64,000 nucleotides of DNA from Paenibacillus sp. JDR-2 (GCF_000023585.1 NC_012914.1:6477501-6541500), one strand, 5' to 3'. Positions 32,676-42,840 are shown, counted from the first letter of the stretch. Numbers and translations are program-made. The notes: a model not told the origin generated them from the sequence alone.

Positions 32676-35600
32676 CTATTCGATCGTTACAGCTTCGGAT
32701 TCCAATTCGCCTTCCGCTGTTGCTTCAGGCTCATCTTCAAGGCCTACCAGCTTGATGCTGCGGTAACGGTTCATACCTGTACCAGCCGGGATCAGCTTAC
32801 CGATAATAACGTTCTCTTTCAAACCAAGCAATTGGTCGACTTTGCCTTTGATAGCAGCGTCGGTCAGGACGCGGGTCGTTTCTTGGAACGATGCCGCGGA
32901 CAAGAACGAATCTGTCTCAAGGGACGCCTTCGTAATACCAAGCAATACCGGCTTCGCAACGGCAGGCTCAAGACCTGCAAAGATTGCTTCGCGGTTAGCT
33001 GCTTCGTATTCGTGGATGTCGACAAATGCACCCGGAAGAAGCGTGGTGTCGCCAGCGTCAACGATACGGATTTTGCGAAGCATTTGCTTAACCATAACCT
33101 CAACGTGCTTGTCGTTGATTTCTACACCTTGGTTACGGTATACGCGCTGTACTTCTTGCAAAATGTAGTTTTGAACGCCACGGATACCTTTAATACGCAG
33201 CATATCTTTAGGGTCGATCGAACCATCTGTCAGTTCGTCGCCTGCTTCGAGTTGCTGGCCTTCGGTGACACGGATACGCGAGCCATACGTAATCGCATAG
33301 ACTTTTGTTTCCGCTTCGCCTTGTACTTCGATTTCGCGGCGGTCTTTCGCTTCGCGAATTTCTTTCACGACACCGTCGAGCTCCGTAATGATCGCTTGAC
33401 CTTTCGGATTACGCGCCTCGAAAAGCTCCTGGATACGCGGTAAACCTTGCGTAATATCGTCGCCGGCAACGCCGCCGGTATGGAATGTACGCATTGTCAG
33501 CTGTGTTCCCGGCTCACCGATAGATTGCGCAGCGATAATACCAACCGCTTCACCGATCTCAACGTGTTTACCAGTTGCCAAGTTACGGCCGTAGCATACT
33601 TTACATACGCCATGACGTGCACGACAGCTAAGAACGGAGCGGATTTGAAGTTTTTCGATACCCGCCTCGATAATCGCATCCGCTTTACCGGAGTCAATCA
33701 GCTCGCTCTTCTTAACGATAACCTCGCCCGTTTTCGGATGACGAAGCGTTTCGAAAGAGTAACGGCCTTCGATACGGTCGTAAAGATCCTCGATAACCTC
33801 TTTGCCGTCTTGGATCTTGCTTACCGCGAAGCCTTTATCCGTACCGCAATCGTCTTCGCGGACGATAACGTCCTGCGCAACGTCTACGAGACGGCGAGTC
33901 AAGTAACCCGAGTCAGCGGTACGAAGGGCGGTATCGGCCAGACCTTTACGCGCACCATGCGTCGAGATGAAGTACTCGAGGACGGTCAGACCTTCACGGA
34001 AGTTCGATTTGATTGGCAACTCGATGATACGGCCGGATGGGTTCGCCATCAGACCACGCATGCCGCCGAGTTGGGCGATCTGCGATTTGTTACCCCGTGC
34101 TTTGGAGTCAACCATGAGCATGATGGAATTGTAACGGTCCATCGATCTCATGAGAATTTCCGTTATTTGATCTTTGGATTTGCTCCAAATCTCGATAACA
34201 CGGTCATAGCGCTCTTCGTTTGTGATCAGACCACGACGGTACTGATTCATAACGACAGCTACTTTAGCATCGGATTCTTTCAGGATCTCAACTTTCTCCT
34301 CCGGAACGATAACGTCCGATACCGCTACAGTGATACCTGCGCGCGTGGAGTACGTGAAGCCCAGTTGTTTAATCCGGTCAAGAATAATCGACGTTAATGT
34401 TGTATGGTAGATACGGAAGCACTCGCCAATGATGTTGCCGAGATACTCTTTGCCGACGCCGCCGGCAATTGGCAACTCATCCATGATTTTGTTCAAGTCA
34501 CTGCCTTTTTCATAAACGAAATACTTATCCGGTGTGCCTTGCAGCAAGTTCGCTTTGGTAGCTTCGTTGATGTAAGGGAAATCTTCCGGGAAGATTTCAT
34601 TGAAAATAACTTTACCGACAGTTGTACTAATCAGCGAGTTCTGTTGCTGCTCCGTAAAGATCGTTTTCTTCAACACTCTCGCAGGCACGAATACACGCGC
34701 ATGAAGCGATACAATACCGCGTTGGTACGCAGAGATTGCTTCGTTTACGGTAGCGAACACCGATCCGGAACCTTTTGCTTCTTTGTTATCCATCGTCAAG
34801 TAGTACGATCCGAGAACCATATCCTGGGATGGAGTAACAACCGGCTTACCGTCTTTCGGGTTCAAGATGTTGCCCGATGCAAGCATCAGGAGACGTGCTT
34901 CAGCTTGTGCTTCTGCCGACAACGGTACGTGAACGGCCATTTGGTCACCGTCGAAGTCCGCGTTATAAGCGGTACATACGAGCGGATGAAGCTTGATGGC
35001 GCGGCCTTCAACCAGAATCGGTTCAAACGCCTGGATACCGAGACGGTGAAGCGTAGGGGCACGGTTAAGAAGAACCGGATGCTCCTTGATTACTTCTTCA
35101 AGAACGTCCCAAACTTCAGGGCTTACGCGTTCAACTTTGCGTTTTGCGCTCTTGATATTATGAGCCAGACCTTTGTTCACAAGTTCTTTCATTACGAAAG
35201 GCTTGAACAGCTCCAGTGCCATCTCTTTTGGAAGACCGCATTGGAACATTTTCAGGTTTGGACCTACGACGATAACGGAACGACCAGAGTAGTCAACCCG
35301 TTTACCGAGCAAGTTCTGACGGAAACGGCCTTGTTTACCTTTCAGCATGTGGCTGAGGGATTTCAAAGGACGGTTGCCCGGGCCGGTTACCGGACGGCCG
35401 CGACGGCCGTTATCGATAAGGGCGTCAACTGCTTCTTGCAGCATGCGCTTCTCGTTCTGAACGATAATGTCCGGAGCGCCCAGATCAAGCAAGCGTTTCA
35501 GACGGTTGTTACGGTTAATAACACGGCGGTACAGGTCGTTCAGGTCAGACGTTGCAAAACGTCCGCCGTCCAACTGTACCATCGGACGAAGCTCTGGCGG

Positions 35601-36302
35601 GATAACCGGAAGCACATCGAGAATCATCCATTCCGGCTCATTGCCGGAGTTGCGGAAGGCTTCGATTACTTCAAGACGCTTAATCGCACGATTGCGTCGT
35701 TGGCCTTGAGCCGTACGCAATTCTTCTTTAAGTGTCTCCAGTTCTTTCTCTACATCGATGTCTTGCAGCAATTTCTTAACTGCTTCGGCACCCATGCTCG
35801 CTTGGAAGCCATAACCGTATTTCTCACGGTAGCTGCGGTATTCTTTCTCCGACAGCAGTTGTTTTTTCTCAAGCGGCGTATCACCAGGGTCGGTTACGAC
35901 ATAGGATGCAAAATAAATGATCTCCTCAAGGGAACGAGGCGACATGTCAAGCGCAAGGCCCATACGGCTTGGAATGCCCTTAAAGTACCAGATATGCGAT
36001 ACTGGAGCAGCAAGCTCGATATGGCCCATACGCTCGCGGCGTACTTTCGCGCGTGTAACTTCAACGCCACAACGGTCACAGACAACGCCTTTATAACGAA
36101 CGCGTTTGTATTTACCGCAATGACATTCCCAGTCTTTTGTAGGCCCGAAGATCTTTTCGCAGAAAAGACCCTCTTTCTCCGGTTTTAACGTCCTATAGTT
36201 GATCGTCTCCGGTTTTTTGACTTCTCCGCGGGACCAAGAGCGAATTTTATCAGGCGAGGCAAGCCCGATTTTCATATACTCGAAGTTGTTCACGTCCAAC
36301 AA
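32676..36302 (-). CDS. rpoC: DNA-directed RNA polymerase beta' subunit
   Basis: About 1208 residues from the TTG at 36302, which gives the standard N-terminus LDVNNFEYMKIGLASPDKIR and stands 7 bases after AAGGAGGG. The N-terminal zinc site has Cys pairs around residue 60, the catalytic NADFDGDQMAVH chelates magnesium (about residue 445), the trigger-loop region is GLMANPSGRIIELPIKSNFREGL, and the second zinc cluster includes CRARHGVCKVC. It lies 95 bases after rpoB and before a terminator. The C-terminus is acidic. Confidence 0.97.
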   Translation of the reverse strand: MLDVNNFEYMKIGLASPDKIRSWSRGEVKKPETINYRTLKPEKEGLFCEKIFGPTKDWECHCGKYKRVRYKGVVCDRCGVEVTRAKVRRERMGHIELAAPVSHIWYFKGIPSRMGLALDMSPRSLEEIIYFASYVVTDPGDTPLEKKQLLSEKEYRSYREKYGYGFQASMGAEAVKKLLQDIDVEKELETLKEELRTAQGQRRNRAIKRLEVIEAFRNSGNEPEWMILDVLPVIPPELRPMVQLDGGRFATSDLNDLYRRVINRNNRLKRLLDLGAPDIIVQNEKRMLQEAVDALIDNGRRGRPVTGPGNRPLKSLSHMLKGKQGRFRQNLLGKRVDYSGRSVIVVGPNLKMFQCGLPKEMALELFKPFVMKELVNKGLAHNIKSAKRKVERVSPEVWDVLEEVIKEHPVLLNRAPTLHRLGIQAFEPILVEGRAIKLHPLVCTAYNADFDGDQMAVHVPLSAEAQAEARLLMLASGNILNPKDGKPVVTPSQDMVLGSYYLTMDNKEAKGSGSVFATVNEAISAYQRGIVSLHARVFVPARVLKKTIFTEQQQNSLISTTVGKVIFNEIFPEDFPYINEATKANLLQGTPDKYFVYEKGSDLNKIMDELPIAGGVGKEYLGNIIGECFRIYHTTLTSIILDRIKQLGFTYSTRAGITVAVSDVIVPEEKVEILKESDAKVAVVMNQYRRGLITNEERYDRVIEIWSKSKDQITEILMRSMDRYNSIMLMVDSKARGNKSQIAQLGGMRGLMANPSGRIIELPIKSNFREGLTVLEYFISTHGARKGLADTALRTADSGYLTRRLVDVAQDVIVREDDCGTDKGFAVSKIQDGKEVIEDLYDRIEGRYSFETLRHPKTGEVIVKKSELIDSGKADAIIEAGIEKLQIRSVLSCRARHGVCKVCYGRNLATGKHVEIGEAVGIIAAQSIGEPGTQLTMRTFHTGGVAGDDITQGLPRIQELFEARNPKGQAIITELDGVVKEIREAKDRREIEVQGEAETKVYAITYGSRIRVTEGQQLEAGDELTDGSIDPKDMLRIKGIRGVQNYILQEVQRVYRNQGVEINDKHVEVMVKQMLRKIRIVDAGDTTLLPGAFVDIHEYEAANREAIFAGLEPAVAKPVLLGITKASLETDSFLSAASFQETTRVLTDAAIKGKVDQLLGLKENVIIGKLIPAGTGMNRYRSIKLVGLEDEPEATAEGELESEAVTIE

Positions 36303-36397
36303 GGAGCAACCCTCCTTCGTCATGTATGGCTATGTCGTACAAATTGGCGGCTGCACGCCCTTCAGTTACGAAGGACGAGCAGCCTTTTATTCAAAGC

Positions 36398-39300
36398 TTA
36401 TTCAGCGCCGGCTTCGGCACCTTCTAAGTTGAGGTTAAGCTTATCGCTTGTTCCGTCATCTTCATCATCGATTTCTTTCATTTCGATCTCTTCTTCATTC
36501 TCGGTGAGGATCTTAACGTCCATACCAAGGGACTGAAGCTCTTTGATCAATACTTTGAACGATTCCGGAACGCCTGGTTCCGGAACGTTCTCGCCCTTCA
36601 CGATCGATTCGTACGTCTTCACGCGGCCGACCACGTCGTCGGATTTGACGGTAAGAATCTCTTGAAGCGTGTAGGCTGCGCCGTAGGCCTCGAGTGCCCA
36701 AACCTCCATCTCACCGAAGCGCTGGCCGCCGAATTGAGCTTTACCGCCCAATGGTTGCTGCGTAACGAGAGAGTAAGGACCCGTCGAGCGGGCATGGATT
36801 TTATCGTCGACCATGTGCGCCAGTTTGATCATGTACATGACGCCAACCGTAACTTCACGCTCAAACGATTCGCCTGTACGTCCATCGTACAGAATCGTTT
36901 TACCGTTACGCTGCATGCCGGCTTCTTCCATCGTATCGAATACGTCATACTCACGCGCGCCGTCGAATACCGGCGTTGCCGCATGGAGACCAAGACGCTT
37001 ACAAGCCATACCCAGATGGACTTCGAGCACCTGACCGATGTTCATCCGCGATGGTACGCCGAGTGGGTTCAATACGACTTCAACTGGTGTGCCGTCTGGC
37101 AAGAACGGCATATCTTCCTCCGGCATAATGCGGGCGATAACCCCTTTATTACCGTGACGTCCTGCCATTTTGTCGCCTTCGGAAATTTTACGTTTTTGAG
37201 CAATATATACACGAACCAGCTGATTCACGCCTGGTGGCAGTTCATCGCCGTTCTCACGAGTAAATACTTTAACGTCTACAACGATACCGTCGGTACCATG
37301 CGGTACGCGAAGCGATGTATCACGAACTTCACGAGCCTTCTCACCGAAGATCGCGTGAAGGAGGCGTTCTTCCGCCGTCAGCTCCGTTACGCCTTTAGGC
37401 GTTACTTTACCAACAAGGATATCGCCTGCGCTAATCTCTGCACCAACACGGATGATACCGCGTTCGTCGAGATTCTTGAGCGCATCTTCGCCGACATTCG
37501 GAATGTCGCGCGTAATTTCTTCCGGTCCAAGCTTCGTATCACGTGCTTCGGATTCATATTCCTCTATGTGAATCGAGGTATATACATCCTCTTTCACAAG
37601 CTTCTCGCTAAGAAGAATAGCATCCTCATAGTTGTAGCCTTCCCAAGTCATGAACGCAACGACAACGTTACGGCCAAGCGCCAATTCGCCTTGCTCTGTC
37701 GATGGGCCGTCAGCGAGGATATCGCCTTTCTTGATCACATCGCCTTTGCGAACAAGCGGACGTTGGTTAATACATGTTCCTTGGTTAGAGCGCATAAACT
37801 TATGCAGTTTATGTTTTACAAGATCGCCAACAACTTGCTTACCGTCCAAAATCTCTGTCCGGCGAAGCCAAATTTCATTCGCGGATGCACGTTCAATAAC
37901 ACCGTCATACTTGGATACAATACATACACCGGAGTCTTTTGCCGACTTGTGCTCCATCCCTGTACCAACAAGTGGTGCTTTAGGAATAAGAAGCGGCACG
38001 GCCTGACGTTGCATGTTGGATCCCATGAGCGCACGGTTGGAGTCGTCATTTTCCAAGAAAGGAATGAGCGCTGTCGCAACCGATACGACCTGCTTCGGCG
38101 ATACGTCCATGTAGTCTACACGTTCGCTTGGCATAGTCAGGATGTTATCTGCTTGTTTGTTGTAACGAACGATTACGCTGTCGTCTACAAAATTGCCTTC
38201 TTCAGTCAGCTTCGCGTTCGCTTGCGCAACAACGTAGTTATCTTCTTCGTCAGCCGTCAAATACGAGATTTGCTCGGTAACGACGCCTGTCTTCGGATCT
38301 ACCCAACGATAAGGAGCTTCGATGAAGCCGTACTCGTTAATGCGGGCAAACGTCGACAAGGAGTTGATCAGACCGATGTTCGGGCCCTCTGGCGTTTCGA
38401 TTGGACACATACGCCCGTAGTGGGAGTGATGGACGTCACGTACTTCGAAGCCTGCGCGCTCACGCGTCAGACCACCCGGACCGAGTGCAGACAAACGACG
38501 TTTGTGCGTCAATTCTGCCAACGGGTTCGTTTGGTCCATGAACTGCGACAGCTGCGAGGAACCGAAGAACTCTTTAATCGATGCGATTACAGGGCGAATG
38601 TTAATCAAGGCTTGAGGCGTAATTGCATTAGCATCCTGAATCGACATTCTTTCGCGAACAACGCGTTCCATACGGGAAAGACCGATACGGAATTGATTTT
38701 GAAGCAATTCACCTACAGAGCGCAGACGACGGTTACCCAGATGGTCGATATCGTCTGTATTGCCTACTCCGTGAAGGAGGTTAATGAAATAGTTAATGGA
38801 CGAAATAATGTCCGCCGGCGTAATATGCTTAACGGATTTATCAATAACGCCATTCGAGATGACTTTGATAACCTTCGCGTCATCAAGCGGTGAATACACG
38901 CTGATCGCTTGAAGAGGAATGCTGTCCGCATCCAGCACACCATTAGCAACATGGTATGTTTTGAAACCGACGTTTTTCTCCAGCTTGTCGAGGATCTCAT
39001 CCAGCAGACGGCGGTCAATCATTTGGCCTGCTTCTGCAATGATCTCGCCTGTACCTGGATCTACCAGCGTCTCAGCAAGACGTTGATTAAACAGACGGTT
39101 CTTAATGTGAAGCTTTTTGTTTATTTTGTAACGGCCGACATTAGCCAGGTCGTAACGTTTTGGATCAAAGAAACGAGCTACAAGCAAGCTCTTCGCATTG
39201 TCCAAAGTAGGCGGTTCGCCTGGACGAAGGCGTTCATAGATTTCAATTAACGCTTTCTCCGTCGAATCTGTGTTGTCTTTATCCAGCGTGTTGCGAATAT

Positions 39301-39943
39301 ACTCGTCATGGCCGAGCAATTCTAAGATCTCAGCGTCGGTTCCGAAGCCAAGAGCGCGCAAAAGCACCGTCACCGGTATTTTCCGGGTCCGGTCAATACG
39401 AACGTACATGATGTCCTTAGCATCCGTCTCAAGCTCGAGCCAAGCTCCGCGATTCGGAATTACCGTTGCCGTGTATGTTTTCTTCCCGTTCTTATCAACC
39501 TTCGTGCTGAAGTACACACTTGGGGATCGAACCAACTGGCTGACAATAACACGTTCCGCCCCGTTAATAATGAACGTACCGGTCTCTGTCATCAGCGGGA
39601 AGTCGCCCATGAACACTTCTTGTTCCTTCACTTCGCCGGTTTCTTTGTTGAAGAGCCGTACTTTAACGCGTAGTGGAGCAGCGTACGTCACATCGCGTTC
39701 CTTTGATTCATCGACCGAATATTTCGGTTCGCCCAAGCTATAGTCGATAAACTCAAGCGATAGATTGCCCGTAAAGTCCTGAATCGGCGAAATATCCTGG
39801 AACAACTCAAGCAAGTCGTTATCCAAGAATTTTTCGTACGATTTTTGTTGGATTTCAATCAGGTTCGGGACTTCCAGCACCTCGTTGATCCGGGCGTAAC
39901 TTCTCCGCGTGCGCCGACCATACTGAACAAGTTGTCCTGCCAA
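36398..39943 (-). CDS. rpoB: DNA-directed RNA polymerase beta subunit
   Basis: About 1181 residues. The TTG at 39943 gives the Bacillus-type start (AGQLVQYG) and has GGGGTGAGG just upstream; an ATG 18 bases earlier lacks a site. The rifampicin pocket SQLSQFMDQTNPLAELTH followed by KRRLSALGPGG is wild type. Later conserved parts include GRHGNKGVI and the C-terminal VWALEAYGAAYTLQEILTVK. The C-terminal about 30 residues are acidic (EENEEEIEM and following). It has its own promoter right after ybxB. Confidence 0.97.
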   Translation of the reverse strand: MAGQLVQYGRRTRRSYARINEVLEVPNLIEIQQKSYEKFLDNDLLELFQDISPIQDFTGNLSLEFIDYSLGEPKYSVDESKERDVTYAAPLRVKVRLFNKETGEVKEQEVFMGDFPLMTETGTFIINGAERVIVSQLVRSPSVYFSTKVDKNGKKTYTATVIPNRGAWLELETDAKDIMYVRIDRTRKIPVTVLLRALGFGTDAEILELLGHDEYIRNTLDKDNTDSTEKALIEIYERLRPGEPPTLDNAKSLLVARFFDPKRYDLANVGRYKINKKLHIKNRLFNQRLAETLVDPGTGEIIAEAGQMIDRRLLDEILDKLEKNVGFKTYHVANGVLDADSIPLQAISVYSPLDDAKVIKVISNGVIDKSVKHITPADIISSINYFINLLHGVGNTDDIDHLGNRRLRSVGELLQNQFRIGLSRMERVVRERMSIQDANAITPQALINIRPVIASIKEFFGSSQLSQFMDQTNPLAELTHKRRLSALGPGGLTRERAGFEVRDVHHSHYGRMCPIETPEGPNIGLINSLSTFARINEYGFIEAPYRWVDPKTGVVTEQISYLTADEEDNYVVAQANAKLTEEGNFVDDSVIVRYNKQADNILTMPSERVDYMDVSPKQVVSVATALIPFLENDDSNRALMGSNMQRQAVPLLIPKAPLVGTGMEHKSAKDSGVCIVSKYDGVIERASANEIWLRRTEILDGKQVVGDLVKHKLHKFMRSNQGTCINQRPLVRKGDVIKKGDILADGPSTEQGELALGRNVVVAFMTWEGYNYEDAILLSEKLVKEDVYTSIHIEEYESEARDTKLGPEEITRDIPNVGEDALKNLDERGIIRVGAEISAGDILVGKVTPKGVTELTAEERLLHAIFGEKAREVRDTSLRVPHGTDGIVVDVKVFTRENGDELPPGVNQLVRVYIAQKRKISEGDKMAGRHGNKGVIARIMPEEDMPFLPDGTPVEVVLNPLGVPSRMNIGQVLEVHLGMACKRLGLHAATPVFDGAREYDVFDTMEEAGMQRNGKTILYDGRTGESFEREVTVGVMYMIKLAHMVDDKIHARSTGPYSLVTQQPLGGKAQFGGQRFGEMEVWALEAYGAAYTLQEILTVKSDDVVGRVKTYESIVKGENVPEPGVPESFKVLIKELQSLGMDVKILTENEEEIEMKEIDDEDDGTSDKLNLNLEGAEAGAE

Positions 39944-40214
39944 CTTAACCTCACCCCTCATGTCTGTCTCACAGCATCGATATCTACTGCGTCACTACTT
40001 TAAATAAAGAAAAGCCCTTATCGAATAGTTCGAAAAAAGAGCGTGTTCCGGCAGCCAACCAAACGCAGCGCGGCGCGATGGTTCCATATCAAGTAATTTT
40101 GCCCAAAATGTAAACATTATACGTCAAATGTGCAATAAATATGCATTCCGCGCCAAAATTCGCACTTGACATTTTAGTTAGCTAAAGAGATTGAGCCCAA
40201 TTTAATGCTGACAT

Positions 40215-40249
40215 TTTATAATACTACCATATCTAAAAAGTCAAGTCAA
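40215..40249 (-). promoter_or_regulatory. overlapping sigma-A promoters of rpoB
   Basis: Two offset candidates share this stretch: TTGACT (40244-40249), 17 bases, TAGTAT (40221-40226); and TTGACT (40239-40244), 18 bases, TATAAA (40215-40220). They give a leader of about 270 bases before rpoB. Within that leader a TATAAT further downstream lacks a good -35, and a run of T around 40041-40046 follows weak pairing. Nothing else was recognised. Confidence 0.6.
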
Positions 40250-40254
40250 GAAAA

Positions 40255-40860
40255 TCAAGCAATAGATTTAGTTGCTAAAAATATCCTGTAGCCTTTATCC
40301 TTCGTTACCTCTTCTACATCGCCAAATAGCGATTCCAGCTTGGCTTCCGCCGATGGCGCACCTTGCTTCTTCTGAATAACAACCCACATCTTGCCGCCGG
40401 GATTTAATAGATTGTACCCCTCTTCAAAAATACGATGGACAACCTGTTTGCCCGCCCTGATAGGAGGGTTGGTCAAGATCACGTCATAACGGTTATTCTT
40501 CACCGATTCATAGATATCGCTTTGGACAATCGTAACATTAGAAACGCCATTAAGCTTCGCATTCTCTTTTGATAGCTCAACCGCACGTTCATTAATGTCG
40601 ATCATGGTTACATGCCCCTCCGGTGCAAGCTTCGCCGCAGTTAATCCGATGGGCCCGTAACCGCACCCGACATCGAGTACTTGAGCAGATGGCGCAAGAA
40701 CGAGCGCATCCAGCAGCACACGACTGCCATAATCGACACCTGATTTGGAGAAAACGCCGGCATCCGTCATAAATCGCAGCGAATAGCCTCGAAGGTTCGC
40801 CTCATGTATTTGCCTATCATGCTTCACTCCCGGAGTTTGAGAGTAATAGTGGTCTGACAT
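40255..40860 (-). CDS. class I SAM-dependent rRNA methyltransferase, RsmC-like (YbxB)
   Basis: 201 residues. SAM-binding motif I is VLDVGCGYGPIG, motif II has an acidic residue in VTMIDINERAV, and the catalytic NPPIRAGK motif is that of guanine-N2 methyltransferases of 16S rRNA (RsmC/RsmJ group). Bacillales carry this gene (ybxB) between rplL and rpoB. The exact target base is inferred, not shown. It starts after an attenuator-like hairpin behind rplL. Confidence 0.88.
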   Translation of the reverse strand: MSDHYYSQTPGVKHDRQIHEANLRGYSLRFMTDAGVFSKSGVDYGSRVLLDALVLAPSAQVLDVGCGYGPIGLTAAKLAPEGHVTMIDINERAVELSKENAKLNGVSNVTIVQSDIYESVKNNRYDVILTNPPIRAGKQVVHRIFEEGYNLLNPGGKMWVVIQKKQGAPSAEAKLESLFGDVEEVTKDKGYRIFLATKSIA

Positions 40861-40909
40861 CTCTATGGCCTCCTGTCAATCGCTCTATATCGCTTAAACA
40901 TGCAACGAA

Positions 40910-40936
40910 CCCCTTGAAACGTGACGTTTCAAGGGG
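40910..40936 (-). terminator. hairpin between rplL and ybxB
   Basis: Perfect 11-bp inverted repeat (CCCCTTGAAAC with its complement) with a small loop, 25 bases past the rplL stop. On the minus strand only TTCGTT follows, so it is probably a partial terminator that lowers expression of ybxB/rpoBC relative to rplJL. Confidence 0.75.
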
Positions 40937-40961
40937 CCCGTTATTATAGCTTGAAGCGATA

Positions 40962-41321
40962 TTACTTCACTTCTACAGCAGCGCCAGCTTCTTCAAGCTT
41001 AGCTTTTACTGCTTCTGCTTCTTCTTTAGCTACTTTTTCTTTGATTGCTTTTGGAGCGCCGTCAACCAGGTCTTTCGCTTCTTTCAGGCCAAGACCTGTG
41101 ATTTCGCGAACAACTTTGATTACGTTGATTTTGGAAGCGCCAGCGTTGTTAAGGATAACGTCGAATTCAGTTTGCTCAGCAACTTCTGCTGCGCCGCCTG
41201 CAACAACTGCAACTGGTGCAGCAGCAGTAACGCCGAATTCTTCTTCGATTGCTTTAACAAGATCGTTCAGTTCAAGAACAGTCATAACTTTGATTGCTTC
41301 CAAGATTTGCTCTTTAGACAT
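40962..41321 (-). CDS. rplL: 50S ribosomal protein L7/L12
   Basis: 119 residues. The N-terminal dimerisation domain (SKEQILEAIKVMTVLELNDLV) is joined by an Ala/Val/Gly hinge (AAAPVAVVAGGAA) to the C-terminal factor-binding domain (INVIKVVREITGLGLKEAKDLV). It forms the stalk with L10. GGAGGTA precedes the ATG, 90 bases after rplJ. Confidence 0.97.
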   Translation of the reverse strand: MSKEQILEAIKVMTVLELNDLVKAIEEEFGVTAAAPVAVVAGGAAEVAEQTEFDVILNNAGASKINVIKVVREITGLGLKEAKDLVDGAPKAIKEKVAKEEAEAVKAKLEEAGAAVEVK

Positions 41322-41411
41322 GGTTATACCTCCGAAAGTGGTTGATTTTTTTTGTTTTATGCCGCCTTCCGGGGAAGGTCGGCGGTTCGTTCGTATAAAC
41401 GACGGTTTAAC

Positions 41412-41915
41412 TTAAGCTTGTGCTTCTTTTTGCTCGCCGACTGCTTTAACCGCAAGCGCGAAGTTGCGCATTGGAGCTTGCAGGACGCTGAGGAGCATGG
41501 AGAGCAAGCCTTCGCGGGACGGAAGTTCCGCCAGTGCTTTAATCTCTTGTGCACCTACTACTTTACCTTCAACAACGCCGCCTTTAAGTTTCAGAGCGTC
41601 GTTCTTTTTAGCGAAATCGTTCAAGATTTTCGCTGGTGCTACAGCATCGTTGACGCTGAAAGCAATGGCTGTAGGACCAACCAGAATGCTGTTCAGATCG
41701 GACAATTCCGCAGCTTCAGTCGCACGGCGAACGAGCGAGTTTTTCAGAACTTGGAACTCAACACCTGCTTCGCGCAGTTGTTTACGAAGTTCAGTTACTT
41801 GCGCAACGTTCAATCCGCGGTAGTCAGCAACAACAGTGCTGGAGCTCTCACGAAGCTTCGCTGTGATTTCTTCAACCGCTTGTTGTTTCTCTTGGATGAT
41901 TTTAACGTTAGCCAA
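41412..41915 (-). CDS. rplJ: 50S ribosomal protein L10
   Basis: 167 residues. The TTG at 41915 gives the family's start (ANVKIIQEKQQAVEEIT) and is 7 bases after GGAGGTG; no ATG fits. It has the rRNA-binding N-terminal domain with STVVADYRGLNVAQVTELRK and a C-terminal helix that holds L7/L12 dimers. Regulated by the L10 leader just upstream. Confidence 0.95.
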   Translation of the reverse strand: MANVKIIQEKQQAVEEITAKLRESSSTVVADYRGLNVAQVTELRKQLREAGVEFQVLKNSLVRRATEAAELSDLNSILVGPTAIAFSVNDAVAPAKILNDFAKKNDALKLKGGVVEGKVVGAQEIKALAELPSREGLLSMLLSVLQAPMRNFALAVKAVGEQKEAQA

Positions 41916-41983
41916 ACTGTACACCTCCTGTAATAGTTGTACATCCCGTTTATATGACGAGCTTCCTAATGCCTAGGGTGCAT

Positions 41984-42014
41984 GAGAAAGGCCTCCACAG
42001 CGACTGCGAAGGCC
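41984..42014 (-). terminator. attenuator terminator of the L10 leader
   Basis: GGCCTTCGCAG pairs with CTGTGGAGGCC (two G-T pairs, 3-base loop), followed by TTTCTC on the minus strand. Confidence 0.8.
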
Positions 42015-42118
42015 ATGATATATCGCTGCCGTGAAGTTAATCACGCGCAAGCTGTATTTATCATAACACCTCGGTAGGAAATTAAGCCTTGCGGCACCTA
42101 CTGTCTACGGTATGCGTA
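41984..42118 (-). ncRNA. ribosomal protein L10 leader
   Basis: The spacer between rplA and rplJ holds the conserved L10-binding structure. On the minus strand, GACAGTAGGTGCC is followed by GCAAGGCTTAA and CCTACCGAGG (about 42063-42112), forming the kink-turn stem characteristic of the Firmicutes L10 leader. It ends in a terminator hairpin. L10 (or L10-L12) binding is known to reduce rplJL expression. Confidence 0.85.
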
Positions 42119-42147
42119 TTCGAATGTTAATTCCGTTCTCGTTAAAC

Positions 42148-42840
42148 TTAACGGTAAACCGCTGCGTTTACGCGAGCGCCAGGGCCCATTGTCGAAGAAA
42201 CGGAAATGTTTTTCAGGTAAACCCCTTTAGCTGCTGCCGGTTTAGCACGGTTCAAAGCGTCGATCAGAGACTTAAGGTTTTCGTTAAGTTTCTCTGCGTC
42301 GAAGGAAACCTTGCCGATTGGAGCATGGATTTGACCTGCTTTATCAAGACGGTATTCGATTTTACCAGCTTTGATTTCTTGAACAGCTTTAGTAACGTCG
42401 AATGTTACCGTACCCGCTTTAGGGTTAGGCATAAGGCCTTTACCGCCGAGGATACGACCCAGTTTACCAACTTCAGCCATCATGTCCGGCGTTGCTACGC
42501 AGACGTCGAATTCGAACCAGCCTTGTTGGATTTTGTTGATCATGTCGGAATCGCCTACGAAATCAGCGCCAGCAGCTTCTGCTTCTTTTGCTTTATCGCC
42601 TTTAGCGAATACCAGAACGCGTTTAGTTTTACCAGTACCATGCGGAAGTACAACAACGCCACGAACCGCTTGGTCTTGTTTACGAGGGTCAACGCCCAGA
42701 CGCACAGCTACTTCAACGGACTCGTCGAATTTTGCTGTAGCGGCTTTCTTCACAAGCTCGATTGCTTCCAAAGACTCGTAAGTAGCTTCGCTGTTAATCA
42801 ACTTAGCAGCTTCTACATACTTTTTGCCGTGTTTAGCCAT
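42148..42840 (-). CDS. rplA: 50S ribosomal protein L1
   Basis: 230 residues. It has the two-domain L1 fold with KHGKKYVEAAKLI at the start, the LPHGTGKTKRVLVFAKGD stretch and GPNPKAGTVT-like LMPNPKAGTVTFDV near the middle. L1 forms the mobile stalk near the E site and in E. coli represses its own operon. A GGAGGA site precedes the ATG, and it is 140 bases after rplK. Confidence 0.97.
   Translation of the reverse strand: MAKHGKKYVEAAKLINSEATYESLEAIELVKKAATAKFDESVEVAVRLGVDPRKQDQAVRGVVVLPHGTGKTKRVLVFAKGDKAKEAEAAGADFVGDSDMINKIQQGWFEFDVCVATPDMMAEVGKLGRILGGKGLMPNPKAGTVTFDVTKAVQEIKAGKIEYRLDKAGQIHAPIGKVSFDAEKLNENLKSLIDALNRAKPAAAKGVYLKNISVSSTMGPGARVNAAVYR

Noticed and set aside
37000..38900. Very long open frames on the plus strand opposite rpoB (and similar ones opposite rpoC, rplB, tuf and fusA)
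   Set aside because: They are mirror frames caused by codon bias of highly expressed genes on the other strand; they lack ribosome binding sites and known domains.
39230..39330. Resistance-type changes in rpoB or rpsL
   Set aside because: The rifampicin cluster of rpoB and the two decoding loops of rpsL have wild-type residues at the usual resistance positions.
40095..40140. A perfect TATAAT in the rpoB leader as an additional promoter
   Set aside because: No acceptable -35 or extended -10 sequence is found at the right distance.
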